Assembly: GCF_020532675.1 (NCBI RefSeq) | Contig: NZ_JAJAVE010000001.1 | Span: 868,001-932,000, forward strand | From: Methylobacillus gramineus | Lineage (GTDB): Bacteria; Pseudomonadota; Gammaproteobacteria; Burkholderiales; Methylophilaceae | Direction of reading: 5' to 3' | DNA: 64,000 nt | In this document: one piece after another, positions 23,841-30,867 of the stretch | Layout of the letters: each line of letters starts with the position of its first letter | How positions within the stretch are numbered: position 1 is the first letter of the stretch | Program-made: the position numbers and the translations under genes | Notes under the pieces: model-generated | What the model was told of the DNA's origin: nothing | Seen by the model: only the letters and a program-made list of their open reading frames with translations | Database searches by the model: none

Positions 23841-25010
23841 TTAGCGCACTACCCGCAATGCTGGTGCATTGTCGTGACCGCGCACAAGAGGCAGAACCTC
23901 CTCACCCACCCGGTAGGCTTCTTCCAGATGTGGCGTGCTGGCCAGGATAAATGCATCCGCACCTAGCTGTACCAAGTCATCCAGGCGTTCTGCAACTTGT
24001 TCATAACTCCCGACAATGCCCTGGGTCTGTCCACCACGTAGCAGGCTGAGACCAGACCAGACATTAGGGTGAATGATGAAATCCCGGTAGTCAGTCAACT
24101 CCTTGGGAGCATGACTACGCTGGCGGCTGGCACCTACTGAATCACCCCCCTGCTCAGTAAAACGCTTGTACCGCTCACGCGCAGCATCGTCCAGGTTCTC
24201 AAACCCACGACGCACTTCCCGCCATGCCTCCTCCTCAGTACGACGCGCAATAATGTCTACCCTTACAGCGCATTTGATCTTGCGACCCAGGGCATCAGTG
24301 CGTTCTTTGACACGGTCAAACTTTTCGCGCAACTGGTCGAAAGGCTCCAGCCATGAAAGATAATATTCGGCATGCTTGGAGGCTGAGGCCAGTGCAGCAT
24401 CAGAGGATCCTGAGAAATAGATTTCAGGAAACTCTTGCCCCAATAACTGCGCTGGTAAAGCAGCATCCTCTACTTGATAGAACTTGCCTTGATACGAGAA
24501 CTTCTCACCCTGCCACACACCACGCAGCACATCCAGAAACTCGGTAGTTCGGGCGTATCGATCATCATGCGGGGCCACATCACCCCACCACAGCTGTGAA
24601 GGGCCACCGCCACCGGTAATCACGTTATACAGGGCACGTCCACCTGTAGCTCGCTGCAAGCTTGCAGTCATACGCGCGGCGACTACCGGGTTAAGAAACC
24701 CTGGCTGGAACGCAATCATGAAACGGAAAGTACTGGTTTCACGCGCCAGAAAGGAAGAAATAGCCCAAGGCTCATCAGTCATCGGAAAAGATGGAATCAA
24801 TCCTCCCTGAAAACCCGATATTTCCGCTGCACGTGCCACCTCGGCAATATAGTCAAGGTTGGTAAATCCATCATCGTGCCCGCCGCTCAGGCCTTTATGC
24901 ACAACATGATCGCCATGCTGTTGCGACCAATCACCGCGATGATGCAGTTTATTGCGTAGTGAGCTTGGCTCACCATGGGTTGGAATTCTCCAGAAAACAT
25001 CAATTGCCAT
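23841..25010 (-). CDS. SsuD-like FMNH2-dependent monooxygenase (LLM class)
   Basis: A luciferase-like monooxygenase of 389 aa, closest in motifs to alkanesulfonate monooxygenase SsuD. It begins AIDVFWRIPTHGEPSS and carries NVITGGGGPSQLWWGD, IYFSGSSDAALASA and, near the C-terminus, PHLEEAYRVGEEVLPL. SsuD enzymes use FMNH2 and O2 to release sulfite from sulfonates. SsuD Arg226 is kept (AVRVDII), but the position of SsuD His228 is Asp. The start ATG has AGGAG nine bases upstream. It is the second gene behind the sigma-54 promoter at 26132, 17 bases after a related LLM gene. An organosulfur substrate is inferred from family and context. Confidence 0.85.
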   Translation of the reverse strand: MAIDVFWRIPTHGEPSSLRNKLHHRGDWSQQHGDHVVHKGLSGGHDDGFTNLDYIAEVARAAEISGFQGGLIPSFPMTDEPWAISSFLARETSTFRFMIAFQPGFLNPVVAARMTASLQRATGGRALYNVITGGGGPSQLWWGDVAPHDDRYARTTEFLDVLRGVWQGEKFSYQGKFYQVEDAALPAQLLGQEFPEIYFSGSSDAALASASKHAEYYLSWLEPFDQLREKFDRVKERTDALGRKIKCAVRVDIIARRTEEEAWREVRRGFENLDDAARERYKRFTEQGGDSVGASRQRSHAPKELTDYRDFIIHPNVWSGLSLLRGGQTQGIVGSYEQVAERLDDLVQLGADAFILASTPHLEEAYRVGEEVLPLVRGHDNAPALRVVR

Positions 25011-25027
25011 AATACTCAACTCCTCAA

Positions 25028-26089
25028 TCAGGCTGCACGCTGGCTGGTGCCAGCGACAAGGGAACGCACCTGGGGCAAGACATTCTCACCAATGCGATAA
25101 GCTTCTTCCAGGCTGGGTACGGCACCCAGGATAAAGTGATGCACGCCAACGGCGGCATAAGCGGCTAAACCTTCGCTAACCTGCTGGTAGCTGCCGACCA
25201 ATACAGCAGATGCTCCTGTGCTATCTTTAGTCAGCCCTCTCCACAATGCTCCACCAGCCACGCCTTTGCTCTGCCCGCTTTGCTCGGCATAGCGCTTGGC
25301 ATCATATATCGCCTCTTCTTCAGTTTCACGGGCCAGTACATCCAGACGAATCCCGACTTCTAACGGTCGGCCCGTAGCACTGGCCAATTCATGTAGACGT
25401 TCTATCTGTGCCCGAATGTCAGCCAGCGGCTGTGCATCCAGCACGTGTACATCCGCTACACGCGCAGATAATGCATAGGCATCTTCATCATTGCCTGATA
25501 AATAAACTGGAGGCACTTTCTGCCCGGAAAGTGGGCCTTGGAACCCACCTTTAAGAACTTCGAAAAAACGACCCTTGAAATCGTAATCAGTTTCAGTGAT
25601 GACATGGCGTGCGACGATCACAAACTCTTCTATACGCGTATTCAGATCTTCTGCCGCCACATAATCACCATTGCGTCTGCGTTGTGCTTCATCGGCTTCT
25701 GTGCTGATCTGCCAGGCAAAACGACCGCCACTGAAGCGCTGGTAACTGACAGCATTCTTGGCGGCATAGACAGCCGACCCACGCGCTGCGTCAAACTCAG
25801 CAAGTACTATAAGATCGCGGGTGGCACGGCTCAGATATCCCGCCACAATCCACGACTCATCACCCTGTGGATCATTGCGCACCTGAAGGCCATCAAACTT
25901 GGCGAGTTCAACCGCCTTTGCAACCTGGTGCAGATGGTCAAAATAGTTAAAGCGCCTGCCACGGGGGTCAGTCACGCCAGGGAGAAAATATGGCTTGCTG
26001 TCACTGCGCTCACCACGTATGCGCTTGTGTGCATCAGCATACCGACCATCACCCGAGGTCGGTATTTGCCAAAAAAACTTGATACTCAT
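25028..26089 (-). CDS. LLM-class flavin-dependent monooxygenase (SsuD-related)
   Basis: This 353-residue luciferase-like protein begins MSIKFFWQIPTSGDGRYADA and ends with PSLEEAYRIGENVLPQ, matching the neighbouring SsuD-like protein at both ends. The middle is more divergent, and the SsuD His228 position again reads Asp (GIRLDVLARETEEEA). The ATG at 26089 follows GGAGAGCACGC; the upstream extension to 26149 runs through the sigma-54 promoter and is not coding. It is first in a two-gene operon. The two enzymes could be subunits or act on different substrates. Confidence 0.83.
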   Translation of the reverse strand: MSIKFFWQIPTSGDGRYADAHKRIRGERSDSKPYFLPGVTDPRGRRFNYFDHLHQVAKAVELAKFDGLQVRNDPQGDESWIVAGYLSRATRDLIVLAEFDAARGSAVYAAKNAVSYQRFSGGRFAWQISTEADEAQRRRNGDYVAAEDLNTRIEEFVIVARHVITETDYDFKGRFFEVLKGGFQGPLSGQKVPPVYLSGNDEDAYALSARVADVHVLDAQPLADIRAQIERLHELASATGRPLEVGIRLDVLARETEEEAIYDAKRYAEQSGQSKGVAGGALWRGLTKDSTGASAVLVGSYQQVSEGLAAYAAVGVHHFILGAVPSLEEAYRIGENVLPQVRSLVAGTSQRAA

Positions 26090-26131
26090 GCGTGCTCTCC
26101 TGCAATTTTTGCCTCTTGAATCTATGAGGTA

Positions 26132-26148
26132 TCGCAGAAAACATGCCA
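26132..26148 (-). promoter_or_regulatory. Sigma-54 promoter of the two-gene LLM operon
   Basis: On the minus strand TGGCATGTTTTCTGCGA has GG-N10-GC spacing (bases 26147-26146 and 26135-26134). Transcription would start about 30 bases before the LLM gene. Confidence 0.75.
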
Positions 26149-26276
26149 TGCCGGGCTTATTTCCACAAATTTTATAAGGTTAAATTCAAGTATTTGATTA
26201 TGTTTGTTTAATTAAAATTAATAACACTCTAGAGGAAGCATATGTTTATCGAACGCTTGCAGCCCTCCTTACAAAC

Positions 26277-26342
26277 TGTTTAGTTTAAAACAGTTGCAAT
26301 GCATTAAGTGTTGAATTTGCAGCTACTGTTCAAAAACCAGCA
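26277..26342. promoter_or_regulatory. Paired palindromic upstream sites of LLM operon
   Basis: TGTTTAGTTTAAAACA (26277-26292; with flanks ACTGTTT...AAACAGT) and TGTTCAAAAACCAGCA (26327-26342) match TGYT-N8-ARCA and lie 50 bases apart, 130-195 bases upstream of the sigma-54 promoter. A poorer copy lies between them at 26309. Confidence 0.65.
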
Positions 26343-26491
26343 TCCCATTTCGCATCCAATAAAACATCAGACCCTAGATGCATGGATAAGCTGCTAAATC
26401 AGCAATCTCCATGGGATTATTGAGGAAATAGCGTAGGTTTTCTGCTTGCAGTTCCCTGCGTGATCCTTAGCCTCACAGTACTGCGACGGAT

Positions 26492-26513
26492 GCGATCCTT
26501 TCGAGGGGATCGC
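26492..26513. repeat. Short inverted repeat downstream of nitroreductase gene
   Basis: GCGATCC and GGATCGC flank an eight-base loop about 56 bases after the nitroreductase stop. It has no T-run, so it is at best a weak terminator. The remaining intergenic sequence 26343-26568 shows no gene. Confidence 0.4.
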
Positions 26514-26568
26514 TATGCCCTGTCAATACCCAGTAATATCAGCCATGGAACACTTGTTCTATCACACC

Positions 26569-27180
26569 TTATTCGCTGAAGTTAAAACGGCCTTCGGCAT
26601 AAAATCCTGCCAATGCTTTTCGTGGTGTAGGCTGCTCACGTAATTGGATATCTTCCGGTAGTGCTGAACGCTCCCCCTGATAGCCAACCGCAATCAGTAT
26701 CTCTATATGGAAACCCTCAGGAATAGCCAGCACCTCCCTTGCCTTCTCTCGGTCAAAACCACCAATGGCATGGGTAATCAAGCCGGCATGAGTTGCTTGC
26801 AAGGCAAGGTTTGTCCAAGCTGCACCGGCATCCAGCGAATGATTACGTAAGGGGCTGGGTTCGCTGTCGCCATTACGGACATGACTGGTTTTGGATACCA
26901 AGACAATTAACACACTGGCGTTTGTCGCCCAACGCTGGTTGTTTTCATTGGCAAGACCCAGCAAGCTAGACCAAGTCTGGGAGCCATTCTTGGCATAGAT
27001 AAAGCGCCAAGGCTGGGAATTGTTGGCAGATGGTGCCCAGCGAGCAGCCTCAAACAAGCTGAATAAGGCCGCGTCTTCTATTGGCTGATTGCGAAAAGAG
27101 CGTGGAGACCAGCGGCCAGTGAATAAAGGATGGATGTCGTAATCGGCTTTACGCGCCGATAGCGCGTGTACATTACTCAT
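26569..27180 (-). CDS. Nitroreductase-family flavoprotein
   Basis: An FMN-binding oxidoreductase of 203 aa. Family blocks are RWSPRSFRNQPIEDAALFSLFEA (FMN phosphate-binding Arg region), ARWAPSANNSQPWRFIYA, and a C-terminal GYQGERSALPEDIQLREQPTPR. The start MSNVHALSARK at 27180 has GGAAC upstream; the longer frame has none. Position among FMNH2-dependent monooxygenases suggests it could supply reduced flavin or reduce a product, but no sigma-54 promoter is visible before it. Confidence 0.83.
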   Translation of the reverse strand: MSNVHALSARKADYDIHPLFTGRWSPRSFRNQPIEDAALFSLFEAARWAPSANNSQPWRFIYAKNGSQTWSSLLGLANENNQRWATNASVLIVLVSKTSHVRNGDSEPSPLRNHSLDAGAAWTNLALQATHAGLITHAIGGFDREKAREVLAIPEGFHIEILIAVGYQGERSALPEDIQLREQPTPRKALAGFYAEGRFNFSE

Positions 27181-27517
27181 GTTTGTTCCAGATTTAAAAG
27201 GTATGAAAAGCGGCTCACACAGCAATGTATTGTGATTGCCATGACCATGATGGATTCCTCCAAAATATCAGTAGGGATATCATCAGTCTCACTTTTACAG
27301 CAGTATTCATACCAGCTAAGCTGACAAAAACAGGTCAAGTTGGATTTATTATTTACCCATTTAAAAACAATTTATTAAATAAAAGTGTTGAAGTTAATCC
27401 ATACCCATTATGCAGTGATTGCTACTGAATCAACACTGAATCTCAAGAAGTGTTTGAAGATAAGCATTTCGCCTTAAATCGAAACCCTTGATTCACACGG
27501 AATGTACTTTCCCTCTC
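27181..27517. other. Non-coding gap
   Basis: No convincing gene. A 67-codon plus-strand frame (27225-27428) has no ribosome site, no recognisable family and low-complexity composition. The sigma-54 and palindromic motifs of the neighbouring promoters are not found here. Confidence 0.6.
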
Positions 27518-28159
27518 TCAGCTCAATAATCCAGATACTTCTGACATATGGCTGATAACCTGGCTAGCTCCCGCATTCATTAATCGCTCAGCAGGCATAG
27601 TGCCGCTATAGCCAATGACAGTGATACCCGCTGCAACAGCTGCACTTACACCAATGTGAGTATCCTCAATCACCAGGCAATCTGCTGGCTCAAACCCCAT
27701 TGTGGCAGCTGCATAGAGATATACATCTGGTGCCGGTTTAGGTTTGCCAAGGTCGGCTGCACTGAAGATGCGTTGATCAAAATACTGGATCAGGTCACAC
27801 AGCGTCAACATTTCACGTACCTTGTCACCATCGCTGTTGGAAGCCACACAGCAAGGCAAGCGCAATGCGGCAAGCAGCTCTTTCACGCCAGCTACCGCCT
27901 GTAGCTGAGACTTCAACGCCTGATCGCGTCGTGGTTTGTATTGCTCGATAAAACCTGCATCCAACACCTTGCCATACAAATCAAACACAATCTGCCCGCA
28001 TTGCGGCAAGGAGTTACCAACAAAATAAGTCTGCATATCCTGCATGGACGCGGGAATACCCGCCTCATTTAGCATATCGGCAAATATTCGGTTGGTAATA
28101 GTTTCACTATCAACAAGTACTCCGTCACAATCAAAAATCACCAACTTATATCTCGACAA
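27518..28159 (-). CDS. HAD-superfamily phosphatase (phosphoglycolate phosphatase/beta-phosphoglucomutase-like)
   Basis: A 213-residue HAD hydrolase with the nucleophile motif VIFDCDGVLVDSE (residues 7-19), motif II CVASNSDGDK, and motifs III/IV GKPKPAPDVY and CLVIEDTHIGVSAAVAAG. The cap is of the helical C1 type. It follows the DszA-like gene by 11 bases and is likely in its operon. Its substrate is unknown; a sugar phosphate or housekeeping role is as likely as a role in sulfur metabolism. Confidence 0.88.
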   Translation of the reverse strand: MSRYKLVIFDCDGVLVDSETITNRIFADMLNEAGIPASMQDMQTYFVGNSLPQCGQIVFDLYGKVLDAGFIEQYKPRRDQALKSQLQAVAGVKELLAALRLPCCVASNSDGDKVREMLTLCDLIQYFDQRIFSAADLGKPKPAPDVYLYAAATMGFEPADCLVIEDTHIGVSAAVAAGITVIGYSGTMPAERLMNAGASQVISHMSEVSGLLS

Positions 28160-28170
28160 CGCAGCTTCCT

Positions 28171-29496
28171 TTAATCTGTATTGGGATTTCTCGGTCGATC
28201 CAACCCCAGGCTTTCCCGGTAGGTAGCACCGCTGTATTCCTTACGGAAGATACCACGCCGTTGCAACTCAGGAACCACCAAGCGAGCGAAATCTTCCAGG
28301 CCTTTAACAGAATATGGTGGCACAACATTGAATCCATCTGCACCCTTTTCCACAAACCACTGCTCAATGAGATCAGCCACAGTCTTCACTGAGCCTATGG
28401 CTTGCAGATGCCCACGCGCCACACGGAATTTGAGTACCAACTGACGGATGGTAAGGTTTTCTCGTCTTGCAAGTTCCAATTGCTGCTGGAAGCGACCGCG
28501 CCCATTTTCACCTGGGTCATACGGTAAATCAGGCAGTGGTCCATCCAAGGGATATTGTGTGAGATCAAAACCGCCAAATTCAATCTCGCTGAAATCCACA
28601 AGATCTTGCAACTCCGCGTACTTATCCTGTGCCTCCTGATCAGTTTCAGCCACCACCACATTAAGCCCAGGTGTAATCTTCAATTGATCCTCAGTACGCC
28701 CATACTTGGCCATGCGTGATTTAACGTCAGCATAGTAATCCTGCGCAACCTTGAGGGATGTGGCGGAGCTATAGGTCATCTCGGCAACGCGGGCGGCAAA
28801 CTCTCGCCCTGTTTCAGAATTACCGGCCTGCACAAATACTGGGTAGCCCTGTATTGGCCTAGGATAATCCAGCAAGCCATCTGAGTTGTAATATTTGCCA
28901 TGAAAGCTCACTGGATGTGCAGCTGCAGTGTCAAAGAACACGCCTGATTCACGGTCAGGATGATCAAAAGCATCATCATCCCAGCTATCCCATAATGCCT
29001 TGGCAAGTTGCACAAACTCTTCTGCCCGTTCATACCGTTGCTCATGGGTACGGCCGTCATGATGTCCAAAATTACCTACTGTGGCCGGATTGAGCGATGA
29101 CACCACATTCCAGCCTGCCCGCCCTCCACTCAGGTGATCCAGAGAGGTGAACTGCCTGGCCACATTATATGGTTCAGAAAAATTGGTATTGACCGTAGCC
29201 ACAAGGCCTATGTGCTTGGTTTGCGTGGCAATCGCCGACAGCAATGTAAACGGTTCAAAATGAAAATTGGATGGATTCTTGGCAGCTTGCGGCGTCAACT
29301 CGCTTGAACGTCCAATGAAATCAGCCACAAAAAATGTATGAAACTTGGCAGCCTCAGCTATCTGTGCCGCTTTAACCCACCAATTGAGATCAGGCCGACC
29401 ATTTTCTTTCCAGGTAGGATGCAACCATCCCGCAGGATGGTGACCATACCTGAGCAGGAACACATTCAGGATGAGCTCGCGTTGTTTATTTGCCAT
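28171..29496 (-). CDS. DszA/NtaA-family FMNH2-dependent monooxygenase
   Basis: A 441-residue luciferase-like monooxygenase of the NtaA/SnaA/DszA group. That group includes dibenzothiophene sulfone monooxygenase (DszA), dimethyl sulfide monooxygenase (DmoA) and nitrilotriacetate monooxygenase. Group-typical blocks are GGRAGWNVVSSLN, the RYERAEEFVQLAKALWDSWD stretch, HGKYYNSDGLLDYPRP, PVFVQAGNSETGREFAA, YPLDGPLPDL, and the end GIFRKEYSGATYRESLGL. In the Dsz pathway DszA produces a sulfinate that DszB cleaves; here two DszB-like proteins are in the same regulon, which supports a sulfone or sulfonate substrate. Transcription probably reads from the aldolase-like gene through a terminator. Confidence 0.88.
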   Translation of the reverse strand: MANKQRELILNVFLLRYGHHPAGWLHPTWKENGRPDLNWWVKAAQIAEAAKFHTFFVADFIGRSSELTPQAAKNPSNFHFEPFTLLSAIATQTKHIGLVATVNTNFSEPYNVARQFTSLDHLSGGRAGWNVVSSLNPATVGNFGHHDGRTHEQRYERAEEFVQLAKALWDSWDDDAFDHPDRESGVFFDTAAAHPVSFHGKYYNSDGLLDYPRPIQGYPVFVQAGNSETGREFAARVAEMTYSSATSLKVAQDYYADVKSRMAKYGRTEDQLKITPGLNVVVAETDQEAQDKYAELQDLVDFSEIEFGGFDLTQYPLDGPLPDLPYDPGENGRGRFQQQLELARRENLTIRQLVLKFRVARGHLQAIGSVKTVADLIEQWFVEKGADGFNVVPPYSVKGLEDFARLVVPELQRRGIFRKEYSGATYRESLGLDRPRNPNTD

Positions 29497-29517
29497 GGAT
29501 CATTCTTTCACACATAA

Positions 29518-29543
29518 AAAAGTCGGGCATAAGCCCGACTTTT
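29518..29543 (-). terminator. Intrinsic hairpin between aldolase-like and DszA-like genes
   Basis: AGTCGGGC pairs with GCCCGACT around ATAA, with A/T-run flanks on both sides. On the minus strand it follows the aldolase-like stop and precedes the DszA-like start by about 20 bases. Because no other promoter is seen, it may be a partial terminator or processing site. Confidence 0.8.
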
Positions 29544-29559
29544 GATATTTCAATTTAAG

Positions 29560-30249
29560 TTAAACAATATCTTCCAGATAGCGGCCGCTGTAGGCCTGCG
29601 CTTTATCCAGCAAGCCAGTGCGCTTCCATTGAAGCTCCAGTGCGCCAGGCGTATATACCTGGGCTCCGCCAATCTGCTCGGCGATCGCCTGATACCGTGC
29701 GGCTTCCTCAACAAACAGGATCAGTTCTGAGGTACGGATAATGCCCTTACCCCAGAAATTCACACCGCCATTAGATTCCAGCAAGGCTGGTGGTGGCGCC
29801 AGATCCGGATATTTATCCAGCCGCTCTTTAATCACATCCAGAACACTGCGTGTGCGATCAAGGTGATTGGGGATTTCACGCGCCAGTAAATGGCGAGCCG
29901 CCGCCACATACAGAATCGGGAAAGGCTTGTGAGCCAATGACCATGCGGATAAATAGTTGGTATGAATGTGGATGGCAGTATCCGCATCCAAACGGGATTC
30001 ATTCAGGATGTGATTCTTCTCATCAGAGAACTTGGTCAAGTTGATGGTCGGGGTGTGATCTCGAGCCAAACCACCCGGGAATCGGATATGCAGCAACTTG
30101 TCATGCCCTGGCACACGATGCGTAATATGGAAAGTAAGGCTTGCGGACAATGTCCGGTTTTCGCGCAGCACATTGAACGCATGGATAGCATCAGCCTTGG
30201 CTTCATCTACATATGATATTAAGTCGATTTCAGAGAGGTTGTCACTCAT
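29560..30249 (-). CDS. Class II aldolase/adducin-fold protein (degenerate active site)
   Basis: A 229-residue protein of the class II aldolase/adducin fold. Two metal-ligand His are present in AIHIHTNYLSAWS. The third ligand position of the family (NHG-type motif) reads SNGG (LLESNGGVNFWGKGII), and the catalytic Glu position before the HxH appears to be Ser. So ordinary aldolase chemistry is doubtful. The start MSDNLSEIDL is chosen by AAGGA eight bases upstream. A second copy lies at 53309, next to a DszB-like gene. Its role in the sulfur regulon is unknown. Confidence 0.8.
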   Translation of the reverse strand: MSDNLSEIDLISYVDEAKADAIHAFNVLRENRTLSASLTFHITHRVPGHDKLLHIRFPGGLARDHTPTINLTKFSDEKNHILNESRLDADTAIHIHTNYLSAWSLAHKPFPILYVAAARHLLAREIPNHLDRTRSVLDVIKERLDKYPDLAPPPALLESNGGVNFWGKGIIRTSELILFVEEAARYQAIAEQIGGAQVYTPGALELQWKRTGLLDKAQAYSGRYLEDIV

Positions 30250-30364
30250 GTCGGTCATCCTTTTCAGAGTTGGAGATACAGACTTATCTTGGTAGCGACA
30301 TCCCATATCTACCTGGGTGTCGAGACCTTCAATCTGGATTAGAAAATTGCCTAGGTTCAGAAAA

Positions 30365-30380
30365 TGCAATCTGCATGCCA
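30365..30380 (-). promoter_or_regulatory. Sigma-54 promoter of aldolase-like/DszA-like unit
   Basis: On the minus strand TGGCATGCAGATTGCA is a near-consensus sigma-54 promoter with GG-N10-GC spacing. It lies about 115 bases upstream of the aldolase-like start. Confidence 0.8.
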
Positions 30381-30534
30381 AGCAAAAGAGTGAGGGAGTC
30401 GAATATTAATAATATGTTGATAAAAATTTCATATACCATCAACAATCTATTGATTTTAATATTTATTTAAAAAAAATCTCTATATTTATCTTAAGTTAAT
30501 TAATGATTTAGTTTGATATCCCTCAAACGACTAC

Positions 30535-30591
30535 TGTTTAAAAATAAACACTTCACTCTCCCAACCACACCAAACTGTTCATATGGAAACA
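30535..30591. promoter_or_regulatory. Paired palindromic sites, left half of divergent promoter region
   Basis: TGTTTAAAAATAAACA (30535-30550) and TGTTCATATGGAAACA (30576-30591) are exact TGTT-N8-AACA palindromes, 41 bases apart. They lie 155-211 bases upstream of the minus-strand sigma-54 promoter. Confidence 0.68.
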
Positions 30592-30674
30592 TATATTCAT
30601 AAAATATTATGAAATCCCCTAAAAATTCAAAAAAATTGCCCAACCCAGCAATTAAGTGAACTAAAAACAACACT

Positions 30675-30714
30675 TGTTGCTATATCAACAGGTAAAACTG
30701 TTTGTTTTTCAGCA
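30675..30714. promoter_or_regulatory. Paired palindromic sites, right half of divergent promoter region
   Basis: TGTTGCTATATCAACA (30675-30690, exact) and TGTTTGTTTTTCAGCA (30699-30714) lie 75-115 bases upstream of the plus-strand sigma-54 promoter at 30789. Confidence 0.65.
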
Positions 30715-30788
30715 TAAAACCCCATACCCACAACTATAAAAATATAAACTACCTTACTTATCAAATACATACATACAACACCTCCCAC

Positions 30789-30804
30789 TGGCATGGTTCC
30801 TGCC
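30789..30804 (+). promoter_or_regulatory. Sigma-54 promoter of second TonB-dependent receptor
   Basis: TGGCATGGTTCCTGCC has GG (30790-30791) and GC (30802-30803) exactly ten bases apart. The gene starts about 65 bases downstream. Confidence 0.77.
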
Positions 30805-30867
30805 ATACAAGATCATTCCTCGTTTTTGTAGACGAGATAGCATTAATTCTTAAAGCAGGGAGCCCTA

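Noticed and set aside
27181-27300. Sigma-54 promoter before the nitroreductase gene (TGGCAATC... on the minus strand)
   Set aside because: No GC at the required ten-base distance, and no palindromic pair upstream.
27225-27428. Small plus-strand gene of 67 codons
   Set aside because: No ribosome site, low-complexity composition and no recognisable family.
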